Of a DNA stretch of 64,000 nucleotides, positions 11,361 to 18,873 are shown one piece after another. The DNA comes from Cladochytrium replicatum (taxonomy: Eukaryota; Chytridiomycota; Chytridiomycetes; Cladochytriales; Cladochytriaceae), in NCBI GenBank assembly GCA_025526935.1, contig JAHLKD010000013.1:62001-126000 (forward strand), read 5' to 3'. A program made the position numbers and the translations under genes. The notes below the pieces were generated by a model. The model worked only from the letters and a program-made list of their open reading frames with translations, was not told where the DNA came from and did no database searches. How positions within the stretch are numbered: the stretch's first letter is position 1; each line of letters begins with the position of its first letter.

Positions 11361-11557
11361 TTTTTTTTAACAATATTATTATTTATTTTGCACATACACT
11401 GGATAACAAAAAACAACACCCAAAGTGCCTTACAAGATGGCCATGGACCAGCACATAGGGAAGCGCGCGCAGCATAAGGAAAAGCAACAAAGCAAAACAG
11501 AGAATGTAAACTCAAAACTGTGGCTACCCATCAGATACTAGAAAGGTTCCAAAATAA
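11361..11557 (-). mobile_element. LINE family B 3'-UTR-only copy
   Basis: An 8-T run at 11361-11368 opens a copy of the family B 3' UTR (AACAATATTATTATTTATTT, AGTGCCTTACAAGATGG, GACCAGCACATAGGGAAGCG), which ends where the next T-run starts at 11558. It is a strongly 5'-truncated insertion of under 200 bp. Confidence 0.75.
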
Positions 11558-12162
11558 TTTTTTTTTTTTTTTTTTTATTTAACAATATTATTATTTATTT
11601 TGCACATACAGTGCATAACAAAAAACAACACCCAAAGTGCCTTACAAGATGGTCATGGACCAGCACATAGGGAAGCGCGCGCAGCATAAGGAAAAGCAAC
11701 AAAGCAAAACAGAGAATGTAAACTCAAACCTGTGGCAACCCGTCAGATACTGCTAAGGTGCCAAAAAACAGGTGAGTAATAAATAATGAGAAAAGAAAAC
11801 GTTAAAGATCCACAAATGCAGGGCCAAAGAGGGAGTCTGGAGGGGAAACTTCTAATGGCAGACCCATACAGTGAAGCCAAATCTTATGGAGACAACGAAA
11901 AACTAGATACCACGGTGCAAGATTCGCTGGGTTGACAATGCGAAGTGGACGAAGGCTATCAATTGCAACGTCAAGCGGAAGTTGTAAAACAGGAACAGGA
12001 ACAGGAGGCAACAATAGGTCAAGACGCAAACATTCTGAAACATGAGATCTAGAGAGAGTTGCAGTGCGGCAGTGACAACACTGCTTGCGGGGGTGATAAA
12101 ACAAACGTCCAAGTCGATACTGCAGAAGCCTCAAGATTGACGAAATAGGGAAGCATGGTAGA
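11558..12162 (-). mobile_element. 5'-truncated LINE family B copy
   Basis: A 19-T run at 11558-11576 marks its poly-A end. The 3' UTR is followed by the C-terminal part of ORF2 up to about 12150 (SILRLLQYRLGRLFYHPRKQ, CCHC motif CCHCRTATLSRSHVSEC, LPLDVAIDSLRPLRIVNP). The copy stops where the next element's poly-A starts. Its coding segment is open, so it is less decayed than the copy at 8958. Confidence 0.8.
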
Positions 12163-12439
12163 TTTTTTTTTTTTTTTTTTTTTTTGAACAATATTATTTA
12201 TTTATTTGCACATACAATGCATAACAATAAACAACACCCAAAGTGCCTTACAAGATGGTCGTGGACCAGCACATAGGGAAGCGCGCAAGTCGGAGGGCAA
12301 AGCGAAATAGAAATCAGAGATCTTAAAAACTCATTCCTGTGACTACCCGTCAGGCTCTGCTCAGGTGTCAAATACAGGTGAGGGATAAAGAAAAGAAAGA
12401 ACACTCAACATTGTGAAGAATATAACAGCAAAGAGCAAA

Positions 12440-13465
12440 TCACTGGGTCAAACGAAGGTCAGAAGCTGAGGTCATCGAAGGGGCATATAATCGAGCGAGA
12501 TGCAACAGCGTAGAAAGATGAGACGGATCAACAAGATTGCGGTAGAACAATGCAACAGCTGGCTCAGACGTAGTAGCAATCGCCTTGGCACTTCGATGGA
12601 GCAGAGAGTCATAGCGTTGCAGAGAGTCGGAACTGTCAGAATACGAAGGAGGGGACACATCCAAATCAGTGATTTCTCGACCAGGTATGTGTTTGCGGAT
12701 CAGATCAGCAGCATAAGAACGACAAAGAAATTCAACAGAATCAGAGCCGAGAAATGAGATGTAGCGGATGCCATGGTAAGCGGTATACGGAAGATCTTTG
12801 CGAAGCAACACACGAAGGTCCCTGATTGGGCGACGAGTAAAACCAGAAAATCGGAGAGTAGTGAAGGATTCGGCACATTCTTTGACAAATTTGAAGCTTC
12901 TATGCGAGGTCGGCAGGTCGTCCAAGAGGAAGTGCGAACAAGTAAGCTCATTCATGGAATCATTGGTGGCAGGTGATGAGGCTGGAGATGGGGCTGAGCA
13001 GGTGGCTGAACTGTCAAGAGTGGTGGTGGCAGTGTGGGTGGCACCAGGGGCAGTGCTGGTGGCAGTGTGGGTGGCACCAGGGGCAGTGCTGGTGGCAGTG
13101 TTGGTGGCACCAAGGGCACAGGTGGCAGCGACGTGTAAATGTGGAGGAGAAGCGGGGAGAGTTGGAAGCAGATCAGGGTTGAGGGTAGCAGGGGAGAGAG
13201 CAGAAAGGGAGCGCAATAGAAGTGCAGAGCACTTTAGGAAGGTCAGGGAGCTTGCAAAGTCAGAAGGCAGAGCAGAGGCAAGTGAGAGAGATAAGGGATG
13301 AGCAGAGGAGTAGCCCCTGCTAGTCAGCAGACTGCTCAGAAGAGAAGCAGGTGAGAGGGTCAATGGAGAGCTAAGGGAGAGAGGAGCAGAGGTGAAAAGA
13401 AGGGCAGCAGGGGTACAAGGCTCACAGTTGCGATGGATAACCGGAGGTGAGGTGGAAATGATCAT
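12440..13465 (-). CDS. Half-LINE ORF1 protein
   Basis: An uninterrupted 341-residue frame with an ATG at 13465, 25 bp from the neighbouring element's poly-A. The N-terminal half is Ser/Leu/Ala/Pro-rich. An 11-residue repeat (ATSTAPGATHT) occurs about 2.5 times, encoded by a 33-bp minisatellite near 13020-13115. The C-terminal half (YHGIRYISFLGSDSVEFLC...) aligns by eye with the end of the full-length element's ORF1 (VRGIRHISFVGRNIASFIC...). That shared block may be an RNA-binding fold. No CCHC knuckle, endonuclease or RT is present. Confidence 0.7.
   Translation of the reverse strand: MIISTSPPVIHRNCEPCTPAALLFTSAPLSLSSPLTLSPASLLSSLLTSRGYSSAHPLSLSLASALPSDFASSLTFLKCSALLLRSLSALSPATLNPDLLPTLPASPPHLHVAATCALGATNTATSTAPGATHTATSTAPGATHTATTTLDSSATCSAPSPASSPATNDSMNELTCSHFLLDDLPTSHRSFKFVKECAESFTTLRFSGFTRRPIRDLRVLLRKDLPYTAYHGIRYISFLGSDSVEFLCRSYAADLIRKHIPGREITDLDVSPPSYSDSSDSLQRYDSLLHRSAKAIATTSEPAVALFYRNLVDPSHLSTLLHLARLYAPSMTSASDLRLTQ
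13025..13120 (-). repeat. 33-bp minisatellite in half-LINE ORF1
   Basis: The unit GGTGGCAGTGTGGGTGGCAC plus CAGGGGCAGTGCT is repeated about 2.7 times, the last copy diverged. Because 33 is a multiple of three, copy-number change keeps the frame. Confidence 0.8.
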
Positions 13466-13643
13466 GGCAGAGACTCACAGCCAGTCACGATTTTTTTTTT
13501 GAACTTCATAATATGTATTTATTGTCCAACCAATACATATCACCCGCTGGTGCAAAATCCAAATACAAGTGTAAAAATACACGTAAATTGGCAGCACATG
13601 GGGAGCCGTGCGAGCCGTAGGAAAAGTAAAATGTTTCAAAACA

Positions 13644-16600
13644 CTAAGGCATATCCAAATCAACAAAAGCAGACAAGATACAATCAGGAGCTGGAGACAA
13701 AACTAACTCATAACCAAGACAGTTTGACCAAATGCGGTTAAGTGCACGAAGAACAAGAACCCACTGGGAAAAAGCAGGGGAAGGATAAAAAGGCCGTGGT
13801 GAAAGCATATCAATTGCAATGTCAAGAGGTAGGCGGGGATCGTCAGGCGGGCCTAAATCAAAACTAGCAGACAAACTAGCACGCAAATGTAGACACACAG
13901 AGACATGGGCACGCGACACTTCAGGGCCATCATGACAGTTCCTACAATAAGGTCGGGGGTTTGGAAACAGGCGGCCAAGCCGATATAGCAGGAACAAACG
14001 AAGACATACTGTTGGGAGATGTTGGTGTGGGGGTAGCAACAAAGGGTGGCGAAGTTTCAAATTGCGGACAGGGGCAAACGAAACTGCAATTGGTCCATTA
14101 TGCGCAACAGCTAAAGACTGAAAATGCAACATCAACGGATGAAGTGGGAGCACAACAGGCATAGGAACAATGAGATCATTGTGACAAGCGGAAAAATAAG
14201 GAGATGAACCATAACCGACTGGAGATGACCGATAGAATTGCAACACAGCAGCTGGTAACAGAGGGCTGGAATCACTAGACCAGCGAGCAAACATACGTGC
14301 CTGAAGGTACTTCAGCCTGAACTCAAAAGTAGGAATTTGCGCTAACAGCAACAAACCAACACGCGAAGTGGTATGGGCTATCGAAAACAGACGACACAGT
14401 GCATGATAACAAAAACGCTCGAGTACCTGAAGCTGAGCAGTGGAAGGCCGAATAAGTGCTAAACCAAACTCAAGTGAAGGTCTAATAAAAGACAAAAACA
14501 ACAACCTGGCAACACGAGGAGCAGACCCACCAAAGTACGAGACATAAGGTGCAAAAAGATACAATGAGGCACGAGCTTTCTCTAAGCGATGATCAATAGT
14601 TGCAGCAAGATCAAACCCTTCAATAGTAAAATAGTGACCAAGGTATCTAAATGAAACCTCTACAGGGAGGGCAGAGCCATGAAGCTTCAAGGGGGTGGGT
14701 AACCGTTGAGAAGATAACACAGCACACTTTGAAGGTGAAAACACAAAATGAGAAGCTAAAGCAAAATCTTCACAAATTTTCAATGCACGTTGGGCCTGCT
14801 CAGGGGTGGCAGAAAACAAAGCTATGTCATCAGCAAAAAACAACGAATTGAAAACAGGAGTGTTATAAGAAAACCTAGCAAGATGAGAAGATTCACGACG
14901 AAGGAGTTGTGCTAAAGGATTGATGAAAACTGAGTACAAGAACGGAGACAAAACAGAACCTTGAAAAAGACCTCGTGGAAGCGAAAACAAATCAGAAGAA
15001 CGATTCTCTATAACAACCTGAGAAGAACAACGATCAAACATACTCATCAAAACAGAGATCAAACGGTTTGGAATTCTGGGAAATTGACGAAGACGTTCCC
15101 ACAAAAGAGGCCTATGCACAGTATCATACGCTGCTTTAATATCTAAGAAAGTAACACAATAAGGCAGAGCAGTGCGGGAAGCCCGTCGAAGGGTAGCATC
15201 TAATGCAAAAACACACTCAACACCTGAACGATTGGCCTGGAAACCAGCTTGGGCGGGATCAAGTTTACCAACATGAGCTACAAGCATAGGAAGCAGGGTA
15301 CGCTCAAAGATTTTTCTATCAACATTGGTTAAAGTAATGGGGCGGTACTGACTAATATCACCAATGGAGCCCTTATTCTTCCAAACAGGTAACAACAAGC
15401 CAGCATTCCAGGCAGAGGGCGACAAACCTGAACGGAAAATAGCGTTTGAAAGTTGAACAAAAAGGATAGCAACATCAGAAGCTAACGGCTTAAATAACTC
15501 AGCTGGAATATGGTTTGGGCCAGGAGCAGAGTTGTTTGGGGAAGAACGAATAGCACAAACAAAGTCACTAACACTAACTGACACAGAATCATTCAGTGCA
15601 TGTAGACGAACGTGTTCTGCACTGGCAGAGGATTGTGCAAACTGAGTCTGATAAACGGAGGCAAAGTGATTGCGATAATGAGATAAAGAGGCAGGATCAG
15701 ACAATAAACCACTTGCAGCTGAGCGCCGTTGATGACACCTACTCGCGGTGGAAAGAACTTTGCTAACCTCGGTTAAAGAACTAGGAGAAGAACTAAACAT
15801 ATTGTCGCCAGAAGCCTCTCGAGCTCGCTGAGAAAGAGACCAAGTACGAAAAGCTTTGACACGCTCACGCGATAGCCGGTCACGCTCCAAGCGGCAATAC
15901 TCAACTAAACCAGGATCAGGATCATCACAGGAAGAAACAGCTAAATAGTGCTTATGAGCAAGTAAGTAGCTCCGTCGCAAGGCCACTAAATGCGGCGGCA
16001 ACAATGGCAGGGCAGGGCGACGGCGAACTAAACTGGGGGGTCCAATGACACAAGCAGCACACGAAGTAACAAAGGACAAAATAATATCCAATGCAGAGTC
16101 AATAAATCCCTGTGCAACATCCACAGACATTTGGGCAAAGGCGGGAGCTTCTAAAATTGGACTGAGCGCAGCATTGACATCAGCAAGGGTGGGATCAAAA
16201 AACAAATGTCCCACATCCTCCATTGCTTGAAAGACAGCAGGTTCACGCAACAGATGAGCAGCCCAGCGCTTGTGGGGGGGTGCAGCAGAGGGAGCGCTGG
16301 CATTGGGAGGAGCAAAAGAAAAAACAGCTGTAACCGGAAAATGGTCAGAAGCCCAAGGCATAAACTCGCCGTCGGCTAGACGACTATGAACTATGTAAGA
16401 AATAGGATCACATTGAAGCAGAGGATTGACAAACAACAAATCGATAATGGAGTCACCATTGCGAGAAGAAAATGTGGGGTTATGACAGGAAGGGTGCTTA
16501 ACTAGAGAGAAACTAGCGGCAGAAATAAATTGCTCAAACAACCTACCCCTACGATTTGAAGAATGATCACCAGTAGCTAAAAAACGGGCATTGAAATCGC

Positions 16601-17024
16601 CCAACAAAAGAACAGGGCACGGAGACGACGGGACATGTTGAGGAAGTGAAGCAATAAACTCTTCAAGGAAGGGGTCCTGAGCAATACCACACGGAGGCAA
16701 ATAATACCCTCCAACCAAAAGCCCACGAAATGTAAACCATAGAGAGGTGCCACCATAACTAGAAACGAGACGGAAATCAGAAGCTCTACAAAGACTGCGA
16801 TTGATCAAGACTCCCACACCAGCCCGTCGTGTACCCGATGACCCAGGAGAAAAACGAGTGTCAAAAATCAAATCTGGAGAAGGCAGCGGGTCTAAAGGAA
16901 AAAGGTGTGTTTCAGTCAGGAGCAGAAAAACAATGTGATTTGCGTGCATAAAACGAAACAGTGAATCAAGAACTCCAAAGCTCAAATTGCGACAATTGAA
17001 GGTACCAACTCGAACACTAATCAT
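13644..17024 (-). CDS. LINE ORF2: endonuclease-reverse transcriptase
   Basis: 1126 residues. The N-terminal EEP/APE endonuclease (about 1-230) shows the catalytic Asn in TFNCRN, Glu in LLTETHLF, LLGDFNARF and the terminal SDHFPVT. The reverse transcriptase (about 500-770) shows GPNHIPAELFKP, YRPITLTNVDRKIFE, FLDIKAAYDTV, GLFQGSVLSPFLYSVF and the FFADDIALFS active site. A C-terminal zinc knuckle CRNCHDGPEVSRAHVSVC lies near residue 1025. There is no RNase H domain. The start ATG overlaps the ORF1 stop as ATGA, so translation probably depends on termination-reinitiation. The protein would nick the target DNA and prime reverse transcription there (target-primed reverse transcription). Confidence 0.9.
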   Translation of the reverse strand: MISVRVGTFNCRNLSFGVLDSLFRFMHANHIVFLLLTETHLFPLDPLPSPDLIFDTRFSPGSSGTRRAGVGVLINRSLCRASDFRLVSSYGGTSLWFTFRGLLVGGYYLPPCGIAQDPFLEEFIASLPQHVPSSPCPVLLLGDFNARFLATGDHSSNRRGRLFEQFISAASFSLVKHPSCHNPTFSSRNGDSIIDLLFVNPLLQCDPISYIVHSRLADGEFMPWASDHFPVTAVFSFAPPNASAPSAAPPHKRWAAHLLREPAVFQAMEDVGHLFFDPTLADVNAALSPILEAPAFAQMSVDVAQGFIDSALDIILSFVTSCAACVIGPPSLVRRRPALPLLPPHLVALRRSYLLAHKHYLAVSSCDDPDPGLVEYCRLERDRLSRERVKAFRTWSLSQRAREASGDNMFSSSPSSLTEVSKVLSTASRCHQRRSAASGLLSDPASLSHYRNHFASVYQTQFAQSSASAEHVRLHALNDSVSVSVSDFVCAIRSSPNNSAPGPNHIPAELFKPLASDVAILFVQLSNAIFRSGLSPSAWNAGLLLPVWKNKGSIGDISQYRPITLTNVDRKIFERTLLPMLVAHVGKLDPAQAGFQANRSGVECVFALDATLRRASRTALPYCVTFLDIKAAYDTVHRPLLWERLRQFPRIPNRLISVLMSMFDRCSSQVVIENRSSDLFSLPRGLFQGSVLSPFLYSVFINPLAQLLRRESSHLARFSYNTPVFNSLFFADDIALFSATPEQAQRALKICEDFALASHFVFSPSKCAVLSSQRLPTPLKLHGSALPVEVSFRYLGHYFTIEGFDLAATIDHRLEKARASLYLFAPYVSYFGGSAPRVARLLFLSFIRPSLEFGLALIRPSTAQLQVLERFCYHALCRLFSIAHTTSRVGLLLLAQIPTFEFRLKYLQARMFARWSSDSSPLLPAAVLQFYRSSPVGYGSSPYFSACHNDLIVPMPVVLPLHPLMLHFQSLAVAHNGPIAVSFAPVRNLKLRHPLLLPPHQHLPTVCLRLFLLYRLGRLFPNPRPYCRNCHDGPEVSRAHVSVCLHLRASLSASFDLGPPDDPRLPLDIAIDMLSPRPFYPSPAFSQWVLVLRALNRIWSNCLGYELVLSPAPDCILSAFVDLDMP
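17021..17024 (-). promoter_or_regulatory. ATGA stop-start overlap of ORF1 and ORF2
   Basis: The four bases read ATGA on the minus strand: the ORF2 ATG overlaps the ORF1 TGA. Comparable overlaps (for example TAATG in the silkworm SART1 LINE) are known to support coupled termination-reinitiation. Here the arrangement is seen and the mechanism is inferred. Confidence 0.75.
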
Positions 17025-18418
17025 TGACGAAGATGGGTTGAGCGAGGCTGACGCGCAATCCCGCGGGCACTGTCCAGCACAGTTTCCTGAGCATCCATGG
17101 GGAGCTGACCACGGACATACAGGAAAATAGCAGGATCAGTAACTGAACTGAGGATATGTGCATATCTCTTGTGGACAACTTCCCTGACCGCAGCCTCCCG
17201 CTGCTCCAAAGGCAGAGTAGAGGCTCGGCGAAGAAAGTCAGGGTTTGATTCGTCAGTGGAAGCTTCCTGGGTGGACAAGTGCGCACGGAGAGCAATTGCG
17301 GTTGAGCGAATACAGATAAAGGAAGCAATGTTGCGACCAACGAAACTGATGTGGCGGATACCACGCACCACCTCATCGCCCAAGAGAGCCCTCAGCATGG
17401 TCCGCACAAAGCCGAGCCGCTGTCTCATGATGTCCTTGATGTACACAGTGGTCAAATCATCCACACGGGCCTGAAGATCAGCAGGTGGGGAGACCAGCAG
17501 CGGAGAGGTCGGAGGATAGAATACGACAGGCCGAGGGCCACGAAGGCTGACATTCGAAGTGGGGTCACGACCAGCAAGGGCAGTCCTGACAGCTTCTGTA
17601 CGAGATTCAGCACTCAGTGTGGGGAGACTCTCAAGCACACGGGCACGGGCATTGGCAGCAGCAGCGGCATAAGTGCGTGGACCACGAGGTCCACGTGGGG
17701 CAGGTCGACTAGACGGGGGGCGAGGGCCAGGAGCACCAGAGTTCCCAAGATCGTCCTGAATTGGAGGATTACCATGCAGTTGTCTAGGGGGAAGGCACAC
17801 AGGCGCAGCCACATCATCATGGCGGGAGACTGGGGCAACTGGAGGTGAAGGCGAAGGCAGCGGCCTCCCAAAGCGACCCACCAGATCCTCGGCCATATCA
17901 CGACAAACACTAAAAAATTCAGCAGGAGTGTCCCTCGGCAAATGTGCAAGCATAGGATCCAGCATCGCCAACGGATCAAAGGTTGCACAAACAGATCGCA
18001 TCTGAGTGAGAACGACACGGAGATCGGCCAGAGATGCAACACTCGAGGGAGCAGCCACAGCAGCAAGAACCCGGACACCCAGCAGATGTAGTCGGGAACG
18101 AGAACGGGAGCGACCACGGGGCAATTCATGTTCAGCAGGTCTTTTGGCGCGTCGGTCACGTGATCCGAAGTCACGTGATTCGGCATTTTCATCCTCCCCC
18201 ATATTCACATCATCGGCCCAGTGAATTGGAGAGGCAGGAGCGGAGAATGGAAGCTGTGGAGCGGAATTTTCAACAGAGGAGGCACGGGGGTGCGAACGGG
18301 CCTCAAAAATCACGGTGCCACCAGAAAGTCCATCAGGGGGCACAGCGGGGGGTGCGGCGGGCGGCGCGGCATGCGGCGCATCAGGCGGCTGCGCATGCGG
18401 AGCGCTGGGAGGCGGCAT
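17021..18418 (-). CDS. LINE ORF1 protein
   Basis: 465 residues from the ATG at 18418 (MPPPSAPHAQPPDAPHAAPP). This start is preferred over an upstream in-frame ATG because the homologous family B copy starts at the same MPPPSAP, and because the longer frame would run through the tRNA gene. The N-terminal third is Pro/Ala-rich. Basic RS/R-rich stretches (RGRSRSRSRLH) could bind RNA. The C-terminal block around VRGIRHISFVGRNIASFIC is conserved in the half-LINE ORF1. No CCHC knuckle was seen. It is presumably the RNP chaperone for the element transcript; that role is inferred from other LINEs. Confidence 0.8.
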   Translation of the reverse strand: MPPPSAPHAQPPDAPHAAPPAAPPAVPPDGLSGGTVIFEARSHPRASSVENSAPQLPFSAPASPIHWADDVNMGEDENAESRDFGSRDRRAKRPAEHELPRGRSRSRSRLHLLGVRVLAAVAAPSSVASLADLRVVLTQMRSVCATFDPLAMLDPMLAHLPRDTPAEFFSVCRDMAEDLVGRFGRPLPSPSPPVAPVSRHDDVAAPVCLPPRQLHGNPPIQDDLGNSGAPGPRPPSSRPAPRGPRGPRTYAAAAANARARVLESLPTLSAESRTEAVRTALAGRDPTSNVSLRGPRPVVFYPPTSPLLVSPPADLQARVDDLTTVYIKDIMRQRLGFVRTMLRALLGDEVVRGIRHISFVGRNIASFICIRSTAIALRAHLSTQEASTDESNPDFLRRASTLPLEQREAAVREVVHKRYAHILSSVTDPAIFLYVRGQLPMDAQETVLDSARGIARQPRSTHLRQ

Positions 18419-18427
18419 TGATTTTTG

Positions 18428-18436
18428 TGAGAGAGA

Positions 18437-18481
<45 letters not shown>
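18428..18481. repeat. (GA)n/(CT)n microsatellite at the LINE 5' end
   Basis: A run of GAGAGAGTGTGTGTGTGAGA followed by about 16 GA units. A comparable GA tract (11284-11345) occupies the same place in the family B copy, directly before its MPPPSAP start. This shows that the tract is part of the element's 5' leader and not of the target. Confidence 0.8.
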
Positions 18482-18484
<3 letters not shown>

Positions 18485-18503
18485 GTCCGGGATACGAATC
18501 AGC

Positions 18504-18575
18504 TCCTTCGTGGTCCAGTGGCTAGGATTTCTCGCTCTCACCGAGACGGCCCGGGTTCGATTCCCGGTGAGGGAG
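18504..18575 (+). tRNA. tRNA-Glu (anticodon CTC)
   Basis: 72 nt without intron. The acceptor arm TCCTTCG pairs with TGAGGGA (two wobble pairs), with discriminator G at 18575. The A box is TGGTCCAGTGGCTAGG. The anticodon stem TCTCG/CGAGA encloses the loop CTCTCAC, giving anticodon CTC. The T arm CCCGGGTTCGATTCCCGG contains an intact B box. The sequence is close to canonical eukaryotic tRNA-Glu. No T-run terminator of four or more lies directly downstream in the first bases, so the pol III stop may be farther along. All LINE copies of the array lie on its 5' side. Confidence 0.95.
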
Positions 18576-18873
18576 TATAAATTCAGGATAGGTGCAATAA
18601 GTGTCAAGGGCCAATCCATGTTTCAATTCAAGGTTTGCCCACATATTTTCCAATCACTTGCACACTGAGTTTGATGTGCACAAGGTGTCACTTAAAATCA
18701 ATTGCCGCTTCTTGAAGCTGCTCACGCTTTCTATATCTACTAACTCAGGAGACACAGAACTTGTTGAAACAGTGAGATTTATAAGAGCTTGCAATGTAGT
18801 TGTAACAATCAGTGCAATTATATTTGACACATCAGAATAGAACCAATTTTGATATCTGGCCAGTAAAGACTGC

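Larger units (their letters stand above)
12163..13490 (-). mobile_element. ORF1-only half-LINE (non-autonomous, HAL1-like)
   Basis: A 23-T run at 12163-12185 begins a family B-type 3' UTR of about 255 bp. This runs directly into the stop codon of an intact 341-codon ORF1-like frame, with no endonuclease or RT between them. The 5' end abuts the poly-A of the full-length element at 13491. This layout (ORF1 plus the 3' tail of an autonomous partner) is that of mammalian HAL1 half-L1 elements, which rely on the partner's ORF2 in trans. That the open frame is maintained is seen; mobility is inferred. Confidence 0.7.
13491..18481 (-). mobile_element. Full-length LINE (non-LTR retrotransposon), family A
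   Basis: About 5.0 kb. It runs from a CT-rich leader at the right end (seen as GAGAGA... on the plus strand at about 18428-18480), through ORF1 (17021-18418) and ORF2 (13644-17024), to a short 3' UTR and a 10-A tail (T-run at 13491-13500). Both ORFs are open over their whole length and the endonuclease and RT catalytic motifs are present, so it appears young and possibly active. An APE-type endonuclease, central RT and C-terminal CCHC place it in the large L1/Tad-like group of elements; the exact clade needs a tree. Its 5' end lies about 22 bp upstream of tRNA-Glu. No clear target-site duplication was found. Confidence 0.88.

Noticed and set aside
13644-17024. Plus-strand small frames across the LINE
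   Set aside because: They are antisense shadows of the intact endonuclease-RT frame.
13470-18500. Target-site duplication flanking the full-length LINE
   Set aside because: The sequences next to the T-run (CAGCCAGTCACG) and next to the CT tract (GGTGTCCGGGATACG) share no convincing direct repeat.
18419-18619. In-frame N-terminal extension of LINE ORF1 (MDWPLTLIAPIL...)
   Set aside because: It reads through the tRNA-Glu gene and the CT tract. The homologous family B copy starts at MPPPSAP, so the shorter start is used.
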